From Rathayibacter iranicus NCPPB 2253 = VKM Ac-1602 (lineage in GTDB: Bacteria > Actinomycetota > Actinomycetes > Actinomycetales > Microbacteriaceae): a stretch of 64,000 nucleotides of DNA. Location of the stretch: NCBI RefSeq assembly GCF_003149025.1, contig NZ_QGDV01000003.1:62001-126000 (forward strand), given 5' to 3'. Shown piece after piece: positions 51,138 to 58,262 of this stretch (its first letter is position 1; each line of letters begins with the position of its first letter). The position numbers were made by a program, and so were the translations under genes. The notes below the pieces were generated by a model, which saw only the letters and a list, made by a program, of their open reading frames with translations, made no database searches and had not been told where the DNA came from.

Positions 51138-51735
51138 GGGTCGAGCGGGCCTGCGTGTCGGCGCGCTGGTGATGGTGATGGTGACAGGTTTGATGTCCGC
51201 GTGTGCGGAGAAAGGAGCGAATCCCGTGAATACGATGAGCCCGCGGGAGGGACGCGACAAGGTGGTTGAGTTGGTGGTCGAGACCACGAAGCAGCTGGAT
51301 GTTCAAGGTTGGTGGCCGCGGGCCGGTGCTGCGAGGCCTGATGTGTGTTCTCTCGGTGGTGGTGTGGAGGGGGCGAGTTATAGCTATTCGCGTGAGGCGC
51401 CGGAGGGCACGGATTGTTTGGAGGATGCGCGAAAGGTTGCGGCGTATTGGGAGTCGTTGGGGATGTCGGCTCGGGTTGCGGATTCGACTCCGCGACCGTC
51501 TGTTTATGGTGAGGGTGGTCCCGTGTTGCGGGCCAGTTTCGATACGGGTGCGGCTGACGGCACGTATCGGGTGGGCGCGGTCGCGCGGTGCGCGCCCGGG
51601 GATTCCATCGCAATTCTTCGTGAGGACAATGCGCAGCGGAAAGCTGGTGCGGTGCTCCCAGGCGACGAGGGCATCGTGGAGAAACCGAGTTCGCGGCAGA
51701 AGTCCGCGACGCCCTCTCCGAGTCCGTCGGAGTGA
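51112..51735 (+). CDS. Lipoprotein C, paralogue of A and B
   Basis: Lipoprotein of 207 residues, overlapping the orphan hydrolase module by 26 bases exactly as copy A overlaps the full gene. Signal VGALVMVMVTGLMSAC (Cys31). Mature part: GWWPRAGAARPDVCSLGGG, YWESLGMSARVADSTPRPSV, GGPVLRASFDTGAADGTYRV. The middle resembles copy A and the C-terminal end (SSRQKSATPSPSPSE) resembles copy B, suggesting recombination among the copies. Probable membrane-anchored immunity-type protein; function inferred from layout. Confidence 0.8.
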   Translation: MVRKAFGRRGRAGLRVGALVMVMVTGLMSACAEKGANPVNTMSPREGRDKVVELVVETTKQLDVQGWWPRAGAARPDVCSLGGGVEGASYSYSREAPEGTDCLEDARKVAAYWESLGMSARVADSTPRPSVYGEGGPVLRASFDTGAADGTYRVGAVARCAPGDSIAILREDNAQRKAGAVLPGDEGIVEKPSSRQKSATPSPSPSE

Positions 51736-51775
51736 TCGCAGTTCTCAACGACCGCTCGCTTTCCCGCCCCCGAGC

Positions 51776-51874
51776 GAGGTCGGCAGGCGTGTCATAGACG
51801 GGGACGCGGAGCAGATCGCGACGTTGCGGGAGCGCACGCTCGGCTTCGTGCGCGAGGTGCTGGGCGGGGCGTGA
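51776..51874 (+). pseudogene. Possible 3' remnant of an unknown gene
   Basis: Frame EVGRRVIDGDAEQIATLRER, then TLGFVREVLGGA and stop. It reads like the helical end of a cytosolic protein, with codon use typical of core genes. There is no start or upstream domain; it abuts the lipoprotein array. It may be the tail of a gene cut off when the array formed. Confidence 0.3.
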
Positions 51875-51880
51875 CGAGCG

Positions 51881-52471
51881 TCAGCGGCGGGTGGAGGCGC
51901 GCACGTGCATCCGCTCGCCCTGCCGACCGAACAGGCTGAGGAATTCGACCGGCTGTGCATCGGCGCGGCCGAACCAGTGCGGGACGCGCGTGTCGAACTC
52001 GGCGGCCTCGCCCGCGGGTAAGACGAGGTCGTGCTCTCCCAGGAGCAGACGCAATCGGCCGCTCAGGATGTAGAGCCACTCGAAGCCCTCGTGGGTGCGC
52101 TGCTGGTCTGGCTCCGGTACCGGGCCGCCGGGGAGGGTGTGCTTGAAGGCCTGCAGGGTGCCCGCGTCGCGGCTGAGCGGCTGGATGATCATCCCGTCCC
52201 GCCGCATCGGGCGCCCGTGCACGCGGGGGTCCTCGGGGGCGCCAACGAGTTCGTCGAGTGGCACCTTCAAGGCGCGGGCGATCGGGAGCAGCAGCTCAAG
52301 CGTCGCCCGTCGCCCGCCGCTCTCGAGCCGGGAGAGGGTGCTCGCCGAGATACCGGTCTCGGCCGAGAGCGAGGCGAGGGTGCGGTCGCGGCGGGTGCGG
52401 AGCCGGCGCAACCGGGGTCCAACGGCGGCCAGCACGTCGTCGTCGGAGGGGGCTGGGGTCTCGTCGTGCAT
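51881..52471 (-). CDS. XRE-family regulator with C-terminal cupin domain
   Basis: Regulator of 196 residues. HTH in residues 15-70 (LRRLRTRRDRTLASLSAETG, ISASTLSRLESGGRRATLEL). The cupin domain is C-terminal (PDQQRTHEGFEWLYILSGRL, LLLGEHDLVLPAGEAAEFDT, RVPHWFGRADAQPVEFLSLF). Such HTH-cupin proteins sense a small molecule and usually control the divergent neighbour, here an FAD oxidoreductase. CAGGCT lies six bases before the ATG at 52471. A 7-7-7 inverted repeat in the shared intergenic region is the likely operator. Confidence 0.92.
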   Translation of the reverse strand: MHDETPAPSDDDVLAAVGPRLRRLRTRRDRTLASLSAETGISASTLSRLESGGRRATLELLLPIARALKVPLDELVGAPEDPRVHGRPMRRDGMIIQPLSRDAGTLQAFKHTLPGGPVPEPDQQRTHEGFEWLYILSGRLRLLLGEHDLVLPAGEAAEFDTRVPHWFGRADAQPVEFLSLFGRQGERMHVRASTRR

Positions 52472-52499
52472 GTGGGAAGCCTGGCACGAGCGGTCGGCG

Positions 52500-52520
52500 A
52501 TCGTGCTGAAACGGCACGAT
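52500..52520. promoter_or_regulatory. Inverted-repeat operator in the XRE-cupin/oxidoreductase gap
   Basis: ATCGTGC-TGAAACG-GCACGAT, perfect 7-bp arms. A second GCACGAT at 52547-52553 overlaps the presumed -10 of the oxidoreductase gene (CACGAT, seven bases before its ATG). Likely bound by the XRE-cupin protein. Confidence 0.65.
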
Positions 52521-52559
52521 TCCTGGTGGCTACTGGGGTGTCCGCGCACGATCGTCAGC

Positions 52560-53504
52560 ATGACCTCCACTGACACCCACGTTCCCGCGCCCGCCGACGT
52601 CCTGATCCTCGGCGCCTCCTTCGCCGGCCTCGCCGCAGCCACCGCGCTCGGCCGCAGCCACCGCGATGTGCTCGTGGTCGATGGCGGGCCGCCCCGCAAC
52701 GCCCCGTCGCCCGGGGCGCACAACGTCCTCACCCGCGACGGGACGCCGCCGACCGAGCTGGTGCGCCTCGCCCGGACGGAGGCGGAGGGCTATGGTGCGC
52801 GCGTGGTCGCGGGCGAGGCAGTCTCCGCCTCCGCGACCGCCGACGGCGTCAGCGCAATGCTCGCCGACGGCACGGTTCTTCGGGCCCGCCGCCTCCTGCT
52901 CGCCACCGGGGTCCGCGACCTGCTGCCGTCGATCCCCGGGCTCGCCGAGCGCTGGGGCCGCAACGCGCTGCACTGCCCGTACTGCCACGGCTACGAAGTG
53001 CGCGGGCAGCGGATCGGCGTGCTCGGCAGTTCCTTTGCCGTGCACCAGGCGCAAATGTTCCGGCAGCTGAGCGAGCGGACCTCGATCCTCCTGAACGGGT
53101 ATCCGGAGCCGACCGGGGACGAGGCGGCGGCGCTCGCCGCACGCGGGATCGCGCTCGTGCCGGGCGTGGTCGAAGGGCTCATCGTCGAGGACGACCGCGT
53201 GGTGGGCGTCAGGATCGACGGCAGGCTGCACCCGCTCGACGCGGTGGTCGTCGGTCCGCGCGTCGAGGGGCGGCTGCCGGTGGGGCTCGGGCTCGAACTG
53301 GTCGAGCACGCGTCAGGAGTCGCACAGCACCTCGCTGCGGATCCGATGGGGCGCACCGCAGTGACCGGGGTCTACGCTGCGGGGTCGCTCGTCGACCCGA
53401 TGGCGCAGGTGCTGGCATCCGCTGCTGACGGGGTGCGCGTGGGCGCGGCGATCAACGCCGACCTGATCCAGGAGGAGATCGCGCGGGCCGTGGCCTCCTC
53501 CTGA
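52560..53504 (+). CDS. NAD(P)/FAD-dependent oxidoreductase, thioredoxin-reductase-like
   Basis: Flavoprotein of 314 residues. FAD motif VLILGASFAGLAAATALGRS (a GxSxxG variant), redox-active CPYCHG preceded by RNALH, NAD(P) motif GQRIGVLGSSFAVHQA, and the C-terminal GVYAAGSLVDPMAQVLASAA. It is shorter and more divergent than thioredoxin reductase and no thioredoxin gene is beside it, so the electron acceptor is unknown; relatives act in disulfide chemistry or natural-product pathways. Divergent from, and probably controlled by, the XRE-cupin regulator. Confidence 0.9.
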   Translation: MTSTDTHVPAPADVLILGASFAGLAAATALGRSHRDVLVVDGGPPRNAPSPGAHNVLTRDGTPPTELVRLARTEAEGYGARVVAGEAVSASATADGVSAMLADGTVLRARRLLLATGVRDLLPSIPGLAERWGRNALHCPYCHGYEVRGQRIGVLGSSFAVHQAQMFRQLSERTSILLNGYPEPTGDEAAALAARGIALVPGVVEGLIVEDDRVVGVRIDGRLHPLDAVVVGPRVEGRLPVGLGLELVEHASGVAQHLAADPMGRTAVTGVYAAGSLVDPMAQVLASAADGVRVGAAINADLIQEEIARAVASS

Positions 53505-53509
53505 ATCCG

Positions 53510-53531
53510 CCACACGGACGCCACACGGACG
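53510..53531. repeat. Tandem 11-bp repeat
   Basis: CCACACGGACG twice in tandem (53510-53520, 53521-53531) in the short gap between the oxidoreductase and the response-regulator gene. No function is evident. Confidence 0.85.
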
Positions 53532-53552
53532 CCGTTCGGCGACCGCTCGCGC

Positions 53553-54218
53553 TTAACGGCGGCGGTACTCGAGCTCGGGGCGACCTGGGGAGCCGTACCG
53601 CGGAGCGCGGCCGGCGACTCCGGTGTCGGCGAGGTACTCGAGGTAGCGCCGGGCCGTCACGCGCGAGATGTCCAGGCGTGTCGCGAGCTCGGTGGCCGAG
53701 AGTCCGACCGGTCCGAGCAACGCGGTGACGGCGTCGAGCGTCTCGGCCGAGAGCCCCTTCGCCAGGCCGGGAGCGTTCGAGGTGCGCAGAGCCGCGAACG
53801 CGCCGTCCACGTCGTGCTGGCTGGCGACGGCGGCTCCGTGTATCCGCTCGCGGAACGCCCGGTAGCTGGCGAGCTTGTCGGCGAAAGCGCTGAAGACGAA
53901 CGGCTTGATGAGGTACTGCACGATCCCGGCAGCGACGGCGGCGCGGACGATGGCGGCGTCGCGCACCGCGGTGATCGCGATGACGTCAATCTCGAGGCCC
54001 GTCGCGCGCAGGGCCCGGCAGAGGTCGAGCCCGCCCATGTCCGGCAGGTTCATGTCGAGCAGGATGAGTGCGATGCCCGGGTCCGCGCGCAGAGCCCGGA
54101 TCGCCTCCGCCCCACTGCCGGCGACCGCGGCGACCTCAAACCCCTCGACGCGGCGAACGTAGTCGGCGTGCGCGCTCGCGGTCAGCGGCTCGTCCTCGAC
54201 GACCAAGACGCGGATCAC
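53553..54218 (-). CDS. Response regulator, CitB/DctR family
   Basis: Regulator of 221 residues. Receiver domain at 1-120: VLVVEDEPLTASAHADYVRR, the phosphoacceptor in LILLDMNLPDMGG, Lys in YLIKPFVFSAFADKL. The C-terminal HTH (GLSATELATRLDISRVTARR, YLEYLADTGVAGRAPRYG) is that of CitB/DcuR regulators. Its GTG overlaps the kinase stop by four bases. With the kinase it most likely senses C4-dicarboxylates or citrate and controls the carrier gene transcribed away from the kinase. Confidence 0.95.
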   Translation of the reverse strand: MIRVLVVEDEPLTASAHADYVRRVEGFEVAAVAGSGAEAIRALRADPGIALILLDMNLPDMGGLDLCRALRATGLEIDVIAITAVRDAAIVRAAVAAGIVQYLIKPFVFSAFADKLASYRAFRERIHGAAVASQHDVDGAFAALRTSNAPGLAKGLSAETLDAVTALLGPVGLSATELATRLDISRVTARRYLEYLADTGVAGRAPRYGSPGRPELEYRRR

Positions 54219-55822
54219 GGCGCCACCGGTGACGGCAGCGGCAGCTGAACGGTGAAGACCGCGCCGACGTGGCGCGAGACGTCGACCGTACCTCCGAGCC
54301 GCTCCGCCACCTGCTGCACGAGCGCGAGGCCGATGCCCCGGCCGAACGCACCCGACTCCTTGGTCGAGTAGCCGCGGGCGAACACGTCTGCTGCCTCCTC
54401 CACTCCTGGGCCGCTGTCGGAGACTTGGACCACTAGCTCACCGTCGGCCAGCCCGAGGTAGACCTCGACCCACGGCTCCCTTTCGAGGGCGGAGGAGGAG
54501 GCTGCGTCGAGAGCGTTGTCGATCAGGTTGCCGAGGACCGTCACCACATCGCCCGGCTCGAGGCCCTGCGTGCCGGGCTCGAGGTGCGTCTCGAAGTGCA
54601 GCTGAACCCCGCGCTCTCGGGCCTGCGCAGCCTTGCCTAGCAGGAGCGCTGCGATCACCGGCTCCTGCACCGAGCCGAGCACGCGGTCGGCGAGCCGCTG
54701 GCTGAGGTTCAGCTCGCCTGCCGCGAAGACAAGGGCCTCGTCGGGGCGGCCGAGCTCGATCAGCGACGCGATCGTGTGCAGGCGGTTCGAGAACTCGTGG
54801 GTCTGCGAGCGGAGGGCGTCGGACAGGGTGCGCATCGACTCCAGCTCGCCGCTCACCCGTTGCAGCTCGGTGCGGTCTCGCAGCGTCGTCACTGTCCCCA
54901 GCGGGCGAGCGCCGGGGGAGGCGGCGGGCCGCTCATTCACCACGAGGATCCGTTCGCGCGCCACGATCAGGCGATCGGCGATCGGCCCGTCGGCCTGTAG
55001 CAGCTCCCGCAGGGCGGGCGGGACATCGAGCTCGGCGACGGGCACGGGCGTCTGCAGGCCCTCGAGCCCGAGCAGTTCGAGTGCGTGGTCGTTGGCCAGC
55101 ACCAGCCGCCTCCGCTCATCGACGAGCAGCAAACCCTCGCGGACCGAGTGCAGAACCGACTCGTAGTACGCGAACACCTGGCCCATCTGCTCCGGCCCGC
55201 GCCCGCCCGTGACCCGGCGGAGGTACCGGGCGAGGAGCCACGAACCGAGCGCGCCGAGGGCCACGGCGCCCGCGGCGCCCCAGGCGACGACCTGCACGCG
55301 AGCGGCAAAGGAGGCGTCGACCGCCGCGAGCGTGACTCCCGCCGACACCAGCGCGACGACCGTGCCGTCGGCGCTCTCGATCGGAGCGACTGCGCGCACC
55401 GACGGGCCGAGGGTGCCTGTGTAGGTCTCGGTGAACGTGCGGCCACCCAACGCGGGCTCGATAGTGCCGCGGAATGGTAGGCCGATCTGGTCGCGATCGC
55501 GGTGTGTGTATCGGGTGCGGTCGGGGGCCATGATCGTGAGGAAGTCGACGCCGGTATCGCCCATGATGTTCTCGGCGTAGGGCTGAAGGGAGGCCGACGG
55601 GTCCGCTCCGGTCGCGGCCTCGAACACGAACGGATTGTCGGCGACTGTCCGCGTGACGACGAGGCTGCGCTGAGCGGCATCCTCGCTTGCCCGGCCGCGA
55701 GCATCGATCGCGAGCGCCGCGACAGCCGTGGCGCCGAGCAGCAGGATGCAGAGCAGCTGCACGATGAACAGGCGGGCGGCGATACTGCCGCGCGGGCCGC
55801 GAGCGGTCGGGGTCCTTCGCAT
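54215..55822 (-). CDS. Sensor histidine kinase, CitA/DcuS family
   Basis: Kinase of about 535 residues: N-terminal helix (LFIVQLLCILLLGATAVAAL), extracytoplasmic PAS-like sensor (residues about 40-170, TRYTHRDRDQIGLPFRGTIE), second helix (WGAAGAVALGALGSWLLARY), cytosolic PAS (LVDERRRLVLANDHALELLG), the H-box SQTHEFSNRLHTIASLIELG, and the ATPase with LGNLIDNALDAAS, VSDSGPGV and GRGIGLALVQQ. The THRDRDQIG sensor motif is typical of citrate or C4-dicarboxylate sensors. The ATG at 55822 has GAGGGAG five bases upstream; a GTG two codons earlier is possible. Confidence 0.93.
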   Translation of the reverse strand: MRRTPTARGPRGSIAARLFIVQLLCILLLGATAVAALAIDARGRASEDAAQRSLVVTRTVADNPFVFEAATGADPSASLQPYAENIMGDTGVDFLTIMAPDRTRYTHRDRDQIGLPFRGTIEPALGGRTFTETYTGTLGPSVRAVAPIESADGTVVALVSAGVTLAAVDASFAARVQVVAWGAAGAVALGALGSWLLARYLRRVTGGRGPEQMGQVFAYYESVLHSVREGLLLVDERRRLVLANDHALELLGLEGLQTPVPVAELDVPPALRELLQADGPIADRLIVARERILVVNERPAASPGARPLGTVTTLRDRTELQRVSGELESMRTLSDALRSQTHEFSNRLHTIASLIELGRPDEALVFAAGELNLSQRLADRVLGSVQEPVIAALLLGKAAQARERGVQLHFETHLEPGTQGLEPGDVVTVLGNLIDNALDAASSSALEREPWVEVYLGLADGELVVQVSDSGPGVEEAADVFARGYSTKESGAFGRGIGLALVQQVAERLGGTVDVSRHVGAVFTVQLPLPSPVAP

Positions 55823-55984
55823 CGGCACTCCCTCGGAGACGAGCGCTGGCAGGCGCCCGGCCGTGAATGGGCCCGGCCGTGAACAGGCCCGGCCGTGAAC
55901 AGTATGTACGCAACGGCATCGAGCGGCGGCGGCGGGGTCACTATCGTTCTACCCCCTCACCTCGACGAAGAGAAGGACATACGC

Positions 55985-57424
55985 ATGCCCACAACGCCCG
56001 GCACACCGGCCGACCGGATGATCCCGGCGGTCGCCCCTGTGAAGACTCGCAGACGGATCGACCGCAACCACTGGCTCTACATCGCGGTGATCATCGCCGT
56101 GGTCGCGGGAGTGATAGTCGGCCTCGTCGCCCCCGGATTCGCCGCGACTCTCGAACCCGTCGGCAAGGCATTCGTCGGACTGATCAAAATGATGATCGCG
56201 CCGATCATCTTCTGCACCATCGTGATCGGTATCGGCTCGATTGCGAAGGCGGCCACGGTCGGTAAAGTCGGCGGCTTGGCCCTTGGCTACTTCATCGTGA
56301 TGTCGACCTTTGCCCTCGCGATCGGCCTCGTCGTCGGCAATATCCTGCACCCGGGTGAGGGCCTGGACATCTCGAACGCCACCTACGACACGAGCGACCT
56401 CAAGCCCGAGAGCACCTCCGACTTCATCCTCGGGATCATCCCCGTCTCGCTGTTCTCGTCGCTGGTGGACGGCAGCATCTTGCAGACGCTCTTCGTCGCG
56501 CTGCTCGTCGGCTTCGCCCTGCAGAAGATGGGAGTCAAGGGCCAGCCGATCCTCGGCGCGATCAAGCAGCTGCAGGTGCTGATCTTCCGCATCCTCTCGA
56601 TGGTGCTCTGGGTCGCTCCGATCGGTGCCTTCGGCGCCATCGCCGCGGTCGTCGGCAAGACAGGCTGGGGCGCGGTCATTGCACTTGCCACCCTGATGGT
56701 CGGCTTCTACCTCACCTGCGCGATCTTCGTGATCGTGGTGCTGGGCCTGCTGCTGCGTCTGGTGACCGGGGTGAGCATCTTCTCGCTGATGAAGTACCTG
56801 GCCCGCGAGTACCTGCTGATCATCGGCACCTCGTCCTCGGAGGCGGCGCTGCCCCGCCTGATCGCGAAGATGGAGCACCTGGGCGTGTCCAAGCCGGTCG
56901 TCGGCATCACGGTGCCGACCGGCTACTCCTTCAACCTCGACGGCACCGCGATCTATCTCACGATGGCCTCGCTCTTCATCGCCTCCGCTACCGGCGCCCC
57001 GATGTCGGTTCCGGAGCAGATCGGCCTGCTGGTCTTCATGATGATCGCCTCGAAGGGCGCCGCGGGCGTCACCGGTGCGGGCCTGGCCACGCTGGCCGGC
57101 GGTTTGCAGTCGTTCCGGCCCGATCTGGTCAACGGCGTGGGCGTGATCGTCGGCATCGACCGGTTCATGTCCGAGGCGCGTGCTGTGACGAACTTCACCG
57201 GTAATGCGGTCGCGACTCTGCTGGTGGGTACGTGGACGAAGCAGGTCGACACCGCGCAGGTGCGGGCGGTGCTCGCCGGGCGTCTGCCCTTCGATGAGAG
57301 CACTCTCGGGGCGGACGAGCACGAGGCGCCAGCCGCAGGGACCTCGATCACCGAAGGCATCACATCGACTCAAGACTCGGAGGAGCTGGGGCGGACGCGC
57401 TCGGCATCCGCGGGGACGCGCTAG
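55985..57424 (+). CDS. C4-dicarboxylate/cation symporter (DctA-like, DAACS family)
   Basis: Carrier of 479 residues importing succinate, fumarate, malate or related acids with cations. The sodium:dicarboxylate symporter motifs are clear: VGLIKMMIAPIIFCTIVIGI, YLLIIGTSSSEAALPRLIAK (the re-entrant serine-rich loop), VPTGYSFNLDGTAIYLTMAS, and DRFMSEARAVTNFTGNAVAT. The ATG at 55985 has GAAGGAC upstream. Divergent from the CitA/CitB-type pair, which gives the substrate class. A 17-bp inverted repeat lies after the stop. Confidence 0.94.
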   Translation: MPTTPGTPADRMIPAVAPVKTRRRIDRNHWLYIAVIIAVVAGVIVGLVAPGFAATLEPVGKAFVGLIKMMIAPIIFCTIVIGIGSIAKAATVGKVGGLALGYFIVMSTFALAIGLVVGNILHPGEGLDISNATYDTSDLKPESTSDFILGIIPVSLFSSLVDGSILQTLFVALLVGFALQKMGVKGQPILGAIKQLQVLIFRILSMVLWVAPIGAFGAIAAVVGKTGWGAVIALATLMVGFYLTCAIFVIVVLGLLLRLVTGVSIFSLMKYLAREYLLIIGTSSSEAALPRLIAKMEHLGVSKPVVGITVPTGYSFNLDGTAIYLTMASLFIASATGAPMSVPEQIGLLVFMMIASKGAAGVTGAGLATLAGGLQSFRPDLVNGVGVIVGIDRFMSEARAVTNFTGNAVATLLVGTWTKQVDTAQVRAVLAGRLPFDESTLGADEHEAPAAGTSITEGITSTQDSEELGRTRSASAGTR

Positions 57425-57444
57425 GTCCTCGCCGCGAGAGCTTT

Positions 57445-57523
57445 GCGTTCATAACCGAGGTCAGAATCATCCAGGAGCCCGCTCAAGCCACGGTGGGGGC
57501 CATTCAACCTCGGTTGCGAACGC
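57445..57523. repeat. Long-loop inverted repeat after the dicarboxylate carrier
   Basis: Bases 57445-57461 and 57507-57523 are inverted copies over 17 positions with two adjacent mismatches (arms GCGTTC-AACCGAGGT and ACCTCGGTT-GAACGC around the mismatches). The loop is 45 bases. It lies between convergent genes, as does the 7836 element, but the sequence differs. Confidence 0.8.
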
Positions 57524-57570
57524 CGACGCGCCTCAAGCGCAGGCGCGACGACCCAGAGGGAGGTGGACAC

Positions 57571-58209
57571 TCACCGTCGGTGGACTCCGAGCAGGGGGAG
57601 CGTCACCGAGCAAAGGGGACCGATCAGTACCGCGAAGAGGAGGGTGCCCAGGCCCACGTCGCCGCCGAGCAGCCAGCCGAGGATGAGCACGGTCAGCTCG
57701 ACGCCGGACCGGCCGATCCAGAGGGGAAGGCCCGTCCGGGTGTGCAGCCCCAGCATCAGCCCGTCGCGCGGGCCGGGTCCGAGGTGTGCACCGATGTAGA
57801 TACCGCTCGCTAGCGCAAGCAGCAGCAGCCCGCCGGCGAACAGCAGGCCGCGCGCCCACCACTCCTCAGGTGTCACGAGCACGTGCAGGCCGACGTCGAT
57901 CATCGTCCCCACGACCAGCACGTTCAGCACCGTCCCGAGACCTGGACGCTGCCGGAGCGGGATCCACAACAGCAGCACGAGCAGGCCGATCATGTTGGTG
58001 AGCAGTCCGATCCCGAGTCCGGTCTGGTGAGCGAGGCCCTGCGCGAAGACCGTCCAAGGATCCACTCCGATGGCCGCTCGGATCATCATCGCGTCTGCGA
58101 ATCCATAGAGGATCAGCCCGATCAGCAGCCGCGGCACGGGTCGGAGGCGCCACTGGCTCGCCGGAGGGGCGGTGGCGGCGGCAGGAGCGGTCAACGTCAT
58201 GGAGAACAT
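57571..58209 (-). CDS. YczE/YitT-like membrane protein
   Basis: Membrane protein of 212 residues with about five helices (LLIGLILYGFADAMMIRAAI, LLTNMIGLLVLLLWIPL, LLFAGGLLLLALASGIYIGA, LTVLILGWLLGGDVGLGTLL). GADPWTVF-like GVDPWTVFAQGLAHQTGLGI and GPGPRDGLMLGLHTRTGLPL are the YczE signature loops. In many bacteria yczE is paired with a MocR/GntR regulator, as here. It probably transports or handles a vitamin- or amino-acid-like compound; not proven. The start could also be the ATG at 58200. Confidence 0.88.
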   Translation of the reverse strand: MFSMTLTAPAAATAPPASQWRLRPVPRLLIGLILYGFADAMMIRAAIGVDPWTVFAQGLAHQTGLGIGLLTNMIGLLVLLLWIPLRQRPGLGTVLNVLVVGTMIDVGLHVLVTPEEWWARGLLFAGGLLLLALASGIYIGAHLGPGPRDGLMLGLHTRTGLPLWIGRSGVELTVLILGWLLGGDVGLGTLLFAVLIGPLCSVTLPLLGVHRR

Positions 58210-58238
58210 CCCACCGCGCCAGTGGCCTTCTTCGCGCG

Positions 58239-58260
58239 GTCCAATTCAGCTACCTTGGAC
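58239..58260. promoter_or_regulatory. Candidate operator and leaderless promoter of the MocR-type gene
   Basis: GTCCAA (58239-58244) and TTGGAC (58255-58260) form a 6-10-6 inverted repeat. It overlaps TACCTT (58251-58256), the -10 hexamer six bases before the regulator ATG, which would suit autorepression and shared control of the divergent yczE-like gene. Confidence 0.5.
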
Positions 58261-58262
58261 GC

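Noticed and set aside
51266-51874. 202-residue plus-strand frame overlapping lipoprotein C
   Set aside because: Its first two thirds are a shifted-frame shadow of lipoprotein C; only the last 33 codons may be a real remnant.
55949-57373. 474-residue minus-strand frame opposite the dicarboxylate carrier
   Set aside because: His/Asp/Arg-rich antisense shadow without motifs.
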